Positions 40,053 to 48,600 of a DNA stretch of 64,000 nt are shown piece by piece. The DNA lies in IMG/VR virus record IMGVR_UViG_3300020188_000808, positions 186,001 to 250,000 of that record; one strand, written 5' to 3'. The position numbers and the translations under genes were made by a program. The stretch comes from a virus. Position 1 is the stretch's first letter. The number at the start of each line of letters is the position of its first letter. The notes beneath the pieces were generated by a model. That model made no database searches, had not been told where the DNA came from, and saw nothing but the letters and a program-made list of their open reading frames with translations.

Positions 40053-40384
40053 CCAGTCCTCCAAATCACATGTACGCCAAATTCTGTTACGAATGGGTGT
40101 GGCCCTAATTCTCCAATTGGAATAGCCGCACACGCAGTCGAAAATTCTACAACCATGTCAGTTGGTTCAAACCAACCTAGGTCGCCTCCGTTATTCTTAC
40201 TAGGACATGCAGAGTTTTCTTTTGCCATTTGATCAAAAGAAACGCCACCTTTTTTTAGTTCTGCTGTAATTCTTTCACCTTCGGCCATTGCTTCACCAAC
40301 GCCTCGACTGTGTGTAGAATTCTTTGCTCCTTTAAATGATAGCAGTATATGACTTGCTCTCATCTTTTTCGTGTTTAGTGCCAT
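40049..40384 (-). CDS. Parvulin-type peptidyl-prolyl isomerase
   Basis: A single rotamase domain, 111 aa: MRASHILLSFKG (8-19), GGVSFDQMAKENSACPS (catalytic-region Cys), GGDLGWFEPTDMVVEF and a C-terminal TEFGVHVIWRTG. The layout matches PpiC parvulins of about 92 aa plus a short N-terminus. It probably folds phage or host proteins in the cytoplasm; no signal peptide. It follows the ferredoxin gene with no gap. Confidence 0.88.
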   Translation of the reverse strand: MALNTKKMRASHILLSFKGAKNSTHSRGVGEAMAEGERITAELKKGGVSFDQMAKENSACPSKNNGGDLGWFEPTDMVVEFSTACAAIPIGELGPHPFVTEFGVHVIWRTG

Positions 40385-40705
40385 TTAATCTCCTTTACCT
40401 GGTTTAGTTGACATTACATCAATTACAGGAATTTTATCTGCTAATACATCTTCTTCTCTGACCTGTGTAATATTGGGCCATTCATAACTATATTTACTAT
40501 TGATCTTAAACCAAGTACCGTCATCCTGATCCTCTGTAATAATAGCATCAACAGGACATTCAGGTTCACATACTCCACAGTCAATACATTCATCTGGGTT
40601 AATAACAAGCATATTTTCACCTTCATAAAAACAATCCACAGGACATACTTCAACGCATGTCATATGCTTACAATTAACACAATTATTATTAACCAAATAA
40701 CTCAT
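40385..40705 (-). CDS. fdxA: 7Fe ferredoxin (FdxA-like, 3Fe-4S/4Fe-4S)
   Basis: Electron carrier with two clusters: [23 protein letters not shown] (first cluster, residues 8-28) and [18 protein letters not shown] (second, near 38-55). The arrangement is that of bacterial FdxA. It may supply electrons to the radical-SAM QueE or ThyX-linked chemistry; this is inference. It resembles alphaproteobacterial FdxA more than plant-type [2Fe-2S] ferredoxins typical of cyanophages, a hint about the host. Confidence 0.9.
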   Translation of the reverse strand: MSYLVNNNCVNCKHMTCVEVCPVDCFYEGENMLVINPDECIDCGVCEPECPVDAIITEDQDDGTWFKINSKYSYEWPNITQVREEDVLADKIPVIDVMSTKPGKGD

Positions 40706-40708
40706 AAT

Positions 40709-40954
40709 TTACCCCATCCAGTTCCATACACCTCTAATTGCTAATAGCAAATACATCAATTCCATTAATGCTCTAGGTATATCTTTATCTTTAATTCCCA
40801 TCCAAATCCAGATACTACAACTTGCAAGAGCAACACCCCAACCTATCCATTGTATTTTTGGATCACCACCACTTAATATAAATGCACTAACCATTGCTAG
40901 TATAAATCCTAGCCATCGCCAGCCGTCAATTTTGTGGTAGTAGCGTATTTTCAT
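40709..40954 (-). CDS. Three-TM membrane protein, 81 aa
   Basis: Hydrophobic helices WLGFILAMVSAFILSG, WIGWGVALASCSIWIWMG and ALMELMYLLLAIRGVWNWMG with a short cytoplasmic KDKDIPR loop. Trp-rich. From memory homologues exist in marine phages without a known role. Its ATG overlaps the gp44 stop by 4 bases (ATGA), so it is expressed with the clamp loader. Confidence 0.65.
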   Translation of the reverse strand: MKIRYYHKIDGWRWLGFILAMVSAFILSGGDPKIQWIGWGVALASCSIWIWMGIKDKDIPRALMELMYLLLAIRGVWNWMG

Positions 40955-41865
40955 ACTTTACCAAGTTTAATTAATGTTGCGGCTAAATTAATTTCCGGAT
41001 CAACTACTAATGTGTGATCTACTAGACCTTGTTTAATAATCATAATAGCTTTATCTTGTTGATCAGCATCACCGAATAAATCAATATTGTCATAAAGCCA
41101 ACGATAAATCTCTTCCATCTCTTCAGCTCTAGCACTTGCACAAACAAGTTTACGTGCTTCTGTAATTTTACCTGCTTTAAATAATTGTACCATATCAAGT
41201 TTCCAATCAGCTTCTGTTTTATCAGCTTCGTTGGGTTTAATTAGTACACCGTCTTGTGAATTCATTTGCACCATATTAATGCATTTACGTAAATCTGGAT
41301 ATGTTGCTTTTACATATGTATCAAGTGTGTCTAAGTCTGGTTGTACACCTTCTGCAATTAAAATCTCTGCAACTCTAGCAGTAAACTCTGTTTGATCTAC
41401 TTTTGCAATATGAAATCCTTGACATCTACTGTGCAATGCCGGAATAATTCTATTAGGATAGTTACACGTTAAAATAAATCTGCTTGTAGTATGATATTCC
41501 TCCATAACACCACGTAGTGCGGCTTGTGCGTTAGGCGACAAATAATCAGCCTCATCTAGTAGCACAACCTTAAAGTCACCAAATGGAATCATCTGTACAA
41601 AGTTTACAATCTTATTTCTAACTTCATCTACAGAGTTTGTTCGACTTGCGTTAATTTCTAGTATGTCTAGATCATTTAATTCTAGTTCGTTAAACAGTAG
41701 TTTAGCAAGTGTTGTCTTTCCAATACCTGCGTTACCACTAAACAACAAATGAGGAATAGTTTTGTCTTTAATCCAAGTTTGTATTTGTTTCTTTTGATGT
41801 TCATCTCTGAACACATAACCGTCTACTGTTTTAGGACGATATTTTTCTACCCAAAGTTCTTTCAT
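40951..41865 (-). CDS. 44: Clamp loader ATPase subunit (gp44-like)
   Basis: AAA+ protein that opens gp45 and loads it on primed DNA. Walker A SGNAGIGKTT (43-52), Walker B VVLLDEADYLS (near 100-110), SRCQGF (SRC motif, near 148) and a C-terminal helical domain. 304 aa compares with 319 in T4. The small subunit gp62 is not next to it as in T4, and gp45 and gp43 lie 20-25 kb away, so the replisome genes are dispersed. A strong early promoter lies 60 bases upstream in the preceding gene. Confidence 0.92.
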   Translation of the reverse strand: MKELWVEKYRPKTVDGYVFRDEHQKKQIQTWIKDKTIPHLLFSGNAGIGKTTLAKLLFNELELNDLDILEINASRTNSVDEVRNKIVNFVQMIPFGDFKVVLLDEADYLSPNAQAALRGVMEEYHTTSRFILTCNYPNRIIPALHSRCQGFHIAKVDQTEFTARVAEILIAEGVQPDLDTLDTYVKATYPDLRKCINMVQMNSQDGVLIKPNEADKTEADWKLDMVQLFKAGKITEARKLVCASARAEEMEEIYRWLYDNIDLFGDADQQDKAIMIIKQGLVDHTLVVDPEINLAATLIKLGKV

Positions 41866-42275
41866 GTTTGTGCCTCGCTTATTCGTTTTCTCAAATTAGA
41901 TGTACTAAATGAGTGTTGTCTTTTATTATAATACAATTCTATGCCTTTGTCAACACAAATCTGCTTACCTGTAAACTCTTTATCACGATATTCTTCGCCA
42001 ATAAATCTACGATTCAATGTATATGTTAACAAAATATCTTTTAAATCTTGTTCTGTAGCATAGGGAATAATTTCATCGATATACTTACAACCTTTTAATT
42101 GAACATATCGTTCGAACACACTTTGTATAGGTTTATTCTTTTCTGGTCTATCAATAGTTGGATCTGTTTGTAATCCAACAATCAAATAGTTGCAATTCTC
42201 ACTTGCTTCTTTTAGCATAGCAACATGTCCACTATGGAACAAATCAAAACTGCTAAATGTTATTCCTACTGTCAT
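41862..42275 (-). CDS. Cytidylyltransferase-fold nucleotidyltransferase (TagD-like)
   Basis: 137-aa single domain. SSFDLFHSGHVAML (8-21) holds HxGH, DRPEKNKPIQSVFERYVQLKG near 50-70 fits the RxxxL region, and STSNLRKRI near 125 is the ISTSxLRxR motif. The closest kind is glycerol-3-phosphate or sugar cytidylyltransferases that make CDP-alcohols or ADP-heptose precursors. Start ATG 42275 is chosen because homologous sequence begins there, although the frame is open to 42371. It overlaps the upstream oxygenase by 23 bases. Confidence 0.85.
   Translation of the reverse strand: MTVGITFSSFDLFHSGHVAMLKEASENCNYLIVGLQTDPTIDRPEKNKPIQSVFERYVQLKGCKYIDEIIPYATEQDLKDILLTYTLNRRFIGEEYRDKEFTGKQICVDKGIELYYNKRQHSFSTSNLRKRISEAQT
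41925..41953 (-). promoter_or_regulatory. Consensus early promoter before gp44
   Basis: TTGACA (41948-41953), 17 bases, TATAAT (41925-41930), inside the 3' end of the cytidylyltransferase gene. Confidence 0.8.
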
Positions 42276-42879
42276 AGTTAACTTGCTCCTTTTTAAATAT
42301 AGGTAATATAATATTGCGTTGTCTTGCAAACGGAGTACTCTTACCACTAAACACGTATCCAGCAGTAACACGAGGACTTACATCTTTAACAGGTATGCCT
42401 CTATGTAAGTAACGACTTGGAAAGACGATTAGACGTCCTTCTTTGTATTCCACTTCATCAATTTTTTTACCATCTTTCTCAGGATCGCCATCCCAAAAAT
42501 CCATACCAGTGTCACCGTGAATTAAATAAACCATAGTGTAAGCAGGTACATCATCTCCACTATCGACATGCAATCCACCTGTGTGTTCTTTTGTTGTAAG
42601 ATTAATTTGTACTTGATTTAATTGTATGTCGCCAACATCATTGTCAATTAGATTCTTATGATGTTCAAAGGCGTGCCATACTGCTTTTAGTGTCCACGGA
42701 GTATTTTCTAACTCTGCTTGTGAAAACTGTTGACTAAAGATTTGATGTCCTTGATACTGACCTAAACCTCTATGTCCAAAACTAAGTGGATAATGTAATA
42801 CTTGATTTATAGCTTGGTCATGTAACCATTGTGGAACTACATCATCAAGTATTACTATTTTATTGGGATCATAATTCAT
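42253..42879 (-). CDS. 2OG-Fe(II) oxygenase
   Basis: HTGGLHVDSGDDVPAYTMVYLI supplies HxD (near 104), FPSRYLHRGIPV the distal His (near 160) and SPRVTAGYVF the 2-oxoglutarate Arg. The middle (DTGMDFWDGDPE) is typical of prolyl-hydroxylase-like enzymes that modify proteins or nucleic acids; substrate unknown. The promoter upstream puts +1 at the ATG (leaderless). Confidence 0.85.
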   Translation of the reverse strand: MNYDPNKIVILDDVVPQWLHDQAINQVLHYPLSFGHRGLGQYQGHQIFSQQFSQAELENTPWTLKAVWHAFEHHKNLIDNDVGDIQLNQVQINLTTKEHTGGLHVDSGDDVPAYTMVYLIHGDTGMDFWDGDPEKDGKKIDEVEYKEGRLIVFPSRYLHRGIPVKDVSPRVTAGYVFSGKSTPFARQRNIILPIFKKEQVNYDSRNNI

Positions 42880-42885
42880 AGTTTA

Positions 42886-42914
42886 ATTATAAACTATGTT
42901 TGTTAGAATGTCAA
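42886..42914 (-). promoter_or_regulatory. Consensus early promoter, leaderless start
   Basis: TTGACA (42909-42914), 17 bases, TATAAT (42886-42891) at -12 to -7 from the ATG at 42879. Confidence 0.85.
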
Positions 42915-42922
42915 GTTCTTTT

Positions 42923-43336
42923 TTATAAATCGCCTTTGACTCTATTTTCGGAATAATGTGCATCAAATTCGCCGCCTGGGTATCGTGATTTAAGTTTATC
43001 AATATTCATTTGAATTACTTCATTAGGATCAATATTTAATGCCATACATCCTTGCATCCAATACCACATAACATCACCTAACTCACGTTGCATATGCCAA
43101 ATGTTGTCTTTGTCCAAAGGCTTACCTTGAAACAAGATCTTTTTAATAATCTCAGTAAACTCTCCTGCTTCAGCACCTAACCCCATAGACGCTGTTAATA
43201 GTCTAGGTAAGTTAATATCTCTATCAGTATTGTTTAATGTAGCCCAATGTGATGAAAACGCATCATTACTTGAACTTTCTTTTGATGTTACAGCATCAAC
43301 AAATTCTTTATATTTATTTAGGTCTATTTCAGCCAC
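42923..43336 (-). CDS. mazG: MazG-like nucleotide pyrophosphohydrolase
   Basis: Single-domain MazG: GLGAEAGEFTEIIKKILFQGK (ExxE, near 53-62) and MQRELGDVMWYWMQGCMAL (ExxD, near 83-90), then KLKSRYPGGEFD. It hydrolyses NTP or dNTP to NMP and PPi; in cyanophages it is proposed to tune ppGpp or nucleotide pools. 137 aa is normal. The start is GTG with a GAGGAA site. Confidence 0.9.
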   Translation of the reverse strand: MAEIDLNKYKEFVDAVTSKESSSNDAFSSHWATLNNTDRDINLPRLLTASMGLGAEAGEFTEIIKKILFQGKPLDKDNIWHMQRELGDVMWYWMQGCMALNIDPNEVIQMNIDKLKSRYPGGEFDAHYSENRVKGDL

Positions 43337-43363
43337 AAGGTATTCCTCTTCTTTTTTAAAGTG

Positions 43364-43810
43364 TTATGGTGTTCTAACGAAATCGCTAGGATCAATTGTT
43401 GGTTGTGATAAGTCTGTTGAATGACCAATACCAAGATCTTCGGGTGCGTCTTTACTTGTAAGTAAGATAGCATTAACATCAATTAATCTAATATCTAACT
43501 CACCTAGTTCTTCGTCTTCGAGTATAATACTTCTACTCCAACGCCCGTGTTCTACATAAATCCAATCACCAACTTCGTATGGATCTTTATTCTCAGAACC
43601 AATAGCATAAATTTGGCACCATCGTGGACGAATGCCTCTTTCTTTACCATCGTCATGAGTAAGAATAATTCCTCCTTTGGTAGTACGTTCTCCAAAGTTC
43701 ATATTATAAGCAAGTACACCATCATGAATGGGTCTTATAGTTCCTTTGATACGAGTTTTAACTTTCGGGCCTTCTCCAAAGCCTTTAACTACTTCTGGAT
43801 CTAATTGCAT
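43364..43810 (-). CDS. 31: GroES/gp31-like co-chaperonin
   Basis: Core resembles the Cpn10 fold: IRPIHDGVLAYNMNFGERTTKGGIIL (N-terminal strand and mobile-loop region), RWCQIYAIGSENKDPYEVGDWIYVEHG and ELDIRLIDVNAILL. T4 gp31 replaces GroES for folding the major capsid protein; this protein is longer than GroES (97 aa) and similar to phage Cpn10s. The assignment is by pattern only, as identity to GroES is low. Confidence 0.7.
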   Translation of the reverse strand: MQLDPEVVKGFGEGPKVKTRIKGTIRPIHDGVLAYNMNFGERTTKGGIILTHDDGKERGIRPRWCQIYAIGSENKDPYEVGDWIYVEHGRWSRSIILEDEELGELDIRLIDVNAILLTSKDAPEDLGIGHSTDLSQPTIDPSDFVRTP

Positions 43811-43813
43811 TTT

Positions 43814-44254
43814 TTAGTCACCTTTTTTTACAAAATTACCATCTTCATCTTCTACCCATGCTGTACCTGTTTCATCAGCTTCTTCATCGATAGCCGCCAT
43901 TTCTGCTTCTACTTTAGAAGTAGTAGCTTTGACTGCTTTTTTAGCTGGTGCTTTAGTTTCAGTTGCTGGTACTACTACTTGAGGTTGTGCAACTTGATCT
44001 ATAGCAACATCATGATTGCCTTGATTTGGTACTTCATCTGTAACAGTTTGTGGATGATCTTTATAGTACTCTTCTAAAATATCGTCACGTTTTTTAATGA
44101 TTTGACCGCCTGGGCCTAATTCATCACCACGTGCATTTACTCTAGCATTTCCTACAGCTGGTGTAAGTTCATTACGTTGGCGTAGTAGATCCATATCAAC
44201 GGACTTACCTTGCATACTTTTATAAACTTTACGACCTGATTGCTTCATAGCCAT
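43814..44254 (-). CDS. Conserved phage protein, 146 aa
   Basis: A conserved N-terminal half (KQSGRKVYKSMQGKSVDMDLL, RQRNELTPAVGNARVNARG, DELGPGGQIIKKRDDI) and a variable Pro/Ala/Thr/Lys linker to an acidic end TAWVEDEDGNFVKKG. From memory it is conserved in marine T4-like phages in this position, without function. It might be a structural or assembly protein. It lies just downstream of a TATAAT-like stretch without a good -35. Confidence 0.65.
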   Translation of the reverse strand: MAMKQSGRKVYKSMQGKSVDMDLLRQRNELTPAVGNARVNARGDELGPGGQIIKKRDDILEEYYKDHPQTVTDEVPNQGNHDVAIDQVAQPQVVVPATETKAPAKKAVKATTSKVEAEMAAIDEEADETGTAWVEDEDGNFVKKGD

Positions 44255-44284
44255 TTTATTTCTCCTATTATATTATATACTTAC

Positions 44285-44806
44285 TTATCTCAGGAACTCA
44301 CGCCAATCCAGGCCAAACTGGATTGAATTTACCTTGTGTACACCTATCAAATATAGCACATATGATGCTACGCTTGATCCACGTCCTACACCCCATACAA
44401 TGTCGTTCTCACGCATAAAGTTCACAAGATATATCATATACTGTAGCAAAGGCTTCATACCTCTGCCTTCAAACTCTGCAAGTTCTTCTGCACATCTTGC
44501 TGTTTCTTCTTGTGTAGTACATTTCTCCAGCACCCAATTATGTACATTAATGGCTTTGTATGCGTCAGGCATGAACCATTCACTTTGACATACACCGTCA
44601 AAAGTCTTTTGATCTACATCTAATGGGATATACTTTTGTAGTTTGCTAAGGCCTTGTTCTTCCATAGCACTATTGAACTTGTCTACGTCATCACTTGGAT
44701 CACATAGTACAACGTGTACCTTATCCGCATGACCACTATAGATCATATCAATAAGATCTTTATTAGAAAATCGTGGAATACCTAAATCGTCAGTTTTCAT
44801 AAGCAT
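44285..44806 (-). CDS. DnaE-like (DNA polymerase III alpha) fragment protein
   Basis: The last 40 residues, NDIVWGVGRGSSVASYVLYLIGVHKVNSIQFGL, match the start of the DnaE palm region (GRGSAAGSLVAY in bacteria). The rest of the 173-aa protein has no PHP domain or further polymerase motifs. It therefore cannot polymerise; it may be a regulatory or vestigial copy. Its start ATG 44806 coincides with the predicted +1 of a strong promoter, which argues it is expressed. Similar fragments are known from memory in marine T4-like phages. Confidence 0.7.
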   Translation of the reverse strand: MLMKTDDLGIPRFSNKDLIDMIYSGHADKVHVVLCDPSDDVDKFNSAMEEQGLSKLQKYIPLDVDQKTFDGVCQSEWFMPDAYKAINVHNWVLEKCTTQEETARCAEELAEFEGRGMKPLLQYMIYLVNFMRENDIVWGVGRGSSVASYVLYLIGVHKVNSIQFGLDWREFLR

Positions 44807-44812
44807 ACACTT

Positions 44813-44841
44813 ATTTTAACTTACATTGATTAGATTGTCAA
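44813..44841 (-). promoter_or_regulatory. Early promoter, leaderless start
   Basis: TTGACA (44836-44841), 17 bases, TAAAAT (44813-44818) at -12 to -7 from the ATG at 44806; it overlaps the end of the 74-aa gene. Confidence 0.75.
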
Positions 44842-45040
44842 GATCTTTATTGCCGTTTTCTGGATTTGATTTGCTCGATCTATCAATCATTTCTAATTTG
44901 TATGTGTCTAACATAGTTTGGATTTGATGTTGAGCATCAGGATTTCTAGTTTGAAACCATTTCTGTGTTAACGAATTAATTTTTTCTACAATTTGTTCGT
45001 CTGTTAGAGAACTTATATCTGATAGTAATGGATGATCCAT
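44816..45040 (-). CDS. Conserved small phage protein, 74 aa
   Basis: HPLLSDISSLTDEQIVEKINSL and FQTRNPDAQHQIQTMLDTYKLEM, ending DLDNLINVS. Helical and soluble. From memory widely conserved in marine T4-like phages in the region of tail/baseplate genes; no assigned function. AAGG site before the ATG. Confidence 0.65.
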   Translation of the reverse strand: MDHPLLSDISSLTDEQIVEKINSLTQKWFQTRNPDAQHQIQTMLDTYKLEMIDRSSKSNPENGNKDLDNLINVS

Positions 45041-45051
45041 TAATTAATACC

Positions 45052-45630
45052 TTATGCGAATTGACCAATGTATTGTGCGTAAACTGTGATACCACCGTCA
45101 TATGTCCAAACGTCAACACAAATTGGATCACTATTGCTGTTTACAACAAATGGTGCTGGAAATGGGTTATCGCCGTTTGTACCATATTTGATAGTACCAT
45201 TTTCTGTAGCAAAAGATACTGTTCTTGCTGTACTATCGCCTAATGTATCTAACAGCATAACTCTAATTCTACCTACTTTGTTTGCTGTAGGCCAATCAGT
45301 AAATGTTAGTGTAAGTGTGTTTGATCCAATAGTAAATGTTTGAAAATTACCATTAGTAAAACTAACGTTTGTTGGACCAGTTACTGTACCACCTGGATAA
45401 TGTTTTTCAGTGTTAGCAATAAAGTTTGCTCCACTTACATCGTTACCTAGAAAGTTGTTTGCCGCGTTTAATTTTGCAGTATTTGTCTGCAAATCTTCAA
45501 TTTCATTCTTTGCGGCTGTGAAATTGTTCTTGATAGTATTAAAGTTATTACGAAATCCCTGGCTGTCATTATCCTGACCTGCTACGGGAAACGTAGAATC
45601 AATACTTGTATTGTCAATATTACTTGCCAT
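45052..45630 (-). CDS. Virion structural protein (fibre/baseplate type), 192 aa
   Basis: N-terminal helical module FPVAGQDNDSQGFRNNFNTIKNNFTAAKNEI, found in several fibre genes to the right, then beta-rich body (TLTFTDWPTANKVGRIRVMLL, VWTYDGGITVYAQYIG). No enzymatic motif. Late promoter upstream (GCTAAATA). Likely a fibre or baseplate wedge attachment protein. Confidence 0.7.
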   Translation of the reverse strand: MASNIDNTSIDSTFPVAGQDNDSQGFRNNFNTIKNNFTAAKNEIEDLQTNTAKLNAANNFLGNDVSGANFIANTEKHYPGGTVTGPTNVSFTNGNFQTFTIGSNTLTLTFTDWPTANKVGRIRVMLLDTLGDSTARTVSFATENGTIKYGTNGDNPFPAPFVVNSNSDPICVDVWTYDGGITVYAQYIGQFA

Positions 45631-45652
45631 ATTAGTTCCTCTCTAGTATATG

Positions 45653-45660
45653 TATTTAGC
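45653..45660 (-). promoter_or_regulatory. T4-type late promoter (variant GCTAAATA)
   Basis: GCTAAATACATATA 23 bases before the ATG at 45630; CTAAATA replaces the usual GATAAATA. Confidence 0.55.
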
Positions 45661-45664
45661 TAGG

Positions 45665-48600
45665 TTAAACATTATATTGATAGTTTCCGAATGCAATATA
45701 TTGCTCATCGCTATTACCTATAGTAGCATCAACAATATATCTATCTATTTCAAAATCTAAATTCTTAAAGTCGAACCCACTATTAGTTATATTTAATAAA
45801 ATCTGTGCCGCTGTTCCTGGTTTACAATAGCATAATGGTACTGCTGTAACATATCCTAATTCTTGTACACCAGAACCTTGTGCAGTTGACATCCAAATAG
45901 GTAAGAAACTACCTTCTGTAACGCCCGCTTGTGCTATATTTTCACGCATATTTGTTACATTACTAATAAAGCGTGTTTGATCGGTAGAATTACTAATTTG
46001 TACAGCATCACTATCTACTTTAAGAGTGTTGTATGTTGGTCTAAATCTAAACGGATCACTACTTGTAGTAGCAATTTGTCCTGCTTTTAATATAGCACCA
46101 TTTCTAGTTGTAATTTCAATAGTGCCGTTTGCATCGTATATAACAGATCCTGCTCTAGTAATAATTTCTAAATCGTTACCAAACGCTCGAACATTAATAA
46201 TTTGATTTACACTATTTCTAATTTGGAAAACAGCTTCACCTGCTCCTTCTTTACTAGCATCATCACGTGTTTCGTACTCAACACTATCAACTGTAATTTT
46301 CTTTTTGTTAGCAATTCCTGTAGTTTTAGCAACCTTTCCAGTCTTTGTATCTAAAGGGTCATTTACATCTACATAAATTACTTCATACAATACTGTGTTA
46401 GTTCCGTTCTCTTTTGCTTCTGCAACTTTCAACTCACCAAATTTAAATCTTTTACGTTTATGATTTTTTCTAGAAGCCGCAACATACTCTTTAATTTCTT
46501 TAGTTTCAATACCAGCATATACTAACATCTTAACTTCTTTTTGTAGACCAAACTGTGCATCATTTGGTCTGTAAATACTATTAGGTGTAAAGATATTACT
46601 ATCACCTATGAAATTTTTATATATTTGGCGCTGTGTAGTTTTAAATAAAGGTTTAACATATAAGTTACTGTACGTCAAATTGTCAGGATCTCTTACAACA
46701 ATGTTAAACGTTCTAGTTGTAGAACTAAACCCAAATCTATCTCTTGCTTGTACTGTGAAAATAAACTTTCTATCAATAGTAGTTGTACCACCGTCAAGTG
46801 TAAATTTATTATTATCAATAGTTGAAAGACCATCTGAAGTAGGTGTTGCAAACTGTACAACTTTACCAACAATTTCACCATCAAAGTTTAAAGTTAACCC
46901 TGGTGGCAATCTACCACTTGATAATGTATAAAGTAATGAACTATCTGTAACACTTGTTAATGCTTCTACAAAAAACGTACTAACAAAGTTAGCTTTGATA
47001 CTGCCTAAGTTTTCTGTAGTTTGCCATTTAATTGTACTTTCAACTTCTCCTAAAATCTTAACTGTAAACGTTTTTCTTTTTTCAGCAATTAACTCTTGAC
47101 TGATACTAGTAAAGCGTTGAGCATTAATTGTAAATTTGTATTCTTTTGTAACAGCTGGCTGATAAGGAACACGACCTGCTATTTCGCCGGTAGTAACATC
47201 TAATACTAACCCTGGTGGAATTTCACTTGGAGTATTATCTGGATTAGTTGATTCAAACGTATATGTTAGATCACCTAGTACTGTTTGAGGATCAAATACA
47301 TCTAAGAAAATTGTTACGTAATTGTTAGCACGTTTAAACCCTAAGTCTGCTGGTGTTAACCAAACAGGAGTTCTTAAATAAGTGTTGTCTGCTTTGAATA
47401 CCCCTGTACCAATTTGCATAACTGTGTTATCTGCACGTAGGAAATCATCACCTACTAAAAATATTTCAAATGATCTTTTAACAACAGTATCACCGTCACT
47501 TACACTTACATCAAATGCGTATCTTCGATTTAATTTTTTTCTACTTTGTGTTGGGATAGCATCGTCATATCCTTTTGTATCATAGTAGTAACTTTCAAAG
47601 CCGTTAGCACTTCTTAATCCAAAGTCAAACGCATATGAGTCAAACTGTGTTGCATCATAAAATCCACTACCTGCATTTTTGTCTATTGCTAGGATAGGGT
47701 CAACAATTCCAACTAATCTTCCGTCAGTTGTTAATTGTAATCCTGGTGGTATTTCTCCATCACCGTCGGCAATAAAATATTCTAATGTTTGTCCAGTTGG
47801 TAAGTCAGCATCAATTGCTTCTAATTGGAAGTCAACAATACTACTGTCTAAAATGAATGTAGCACTTCCTCTTCCTAATGGTAATAGTCCTTCTGTTGTT
47901 GACCATACTGGATCATCAGGACCTTCTATAGTTAGAGTAAATGTTCTATCTCTTAATCCTTCTTCGTTGGTTGCACGTAACACAAATTTAAATTCAGTAG
48001 TACGTGACACTTCAAAAGGAGTACCAACAATTTTATTTTGTTCTAAACGCATACCCGGAGGTAATTCCCCACTAATTAGTGTAACAATATCTGTGTTTAA
48101 TGTAATAGTAGTTGGGGATCCATCAGATATATAAACGTCTTTTAATACTGATTCTGTATATGTAAAGTAACTTCTTACAATATCTCTATACCATAATTCA
48201 GTTGTTACATAGTCACTACTTCCACTTGTTTTATAGTGTAGTACTTGACCTGACAAGTATGAGTAATAATATGTACTGTACTGTCCATAAAATGTTCCTC
48301 CAGCATCTGGTATTTGTCCACCAACATATCCTTGAGATAATGCCCATTGATATGCTGTTTCTTGACCGCCTAACCATGTTACTGGAGTTGTACTATAATT
48401 AGGTGCTATGTTATTACTAGGATCAACATAACCTCCAACGTAAGGCATCATATCGTTCGTTGTAGCAACATTTGTGTCACCATCAGTACTTTGTATTGTT
48501 AATATTCTTTTACCTTGTTTAACAGCCGTATTTGTGTTATAGTCGTCTGCCGAATTACCTGTATTTGCTTCTGATGACGGAAAGTAAAAACTACCATTTC

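Noticed and set aside
44255-44284. TATAAT-like repeats before the 146-aa gene
   Set aside because: No acceptable -35 at 16-18 bases; neither a clean early nor a GATAAATA late promoter.
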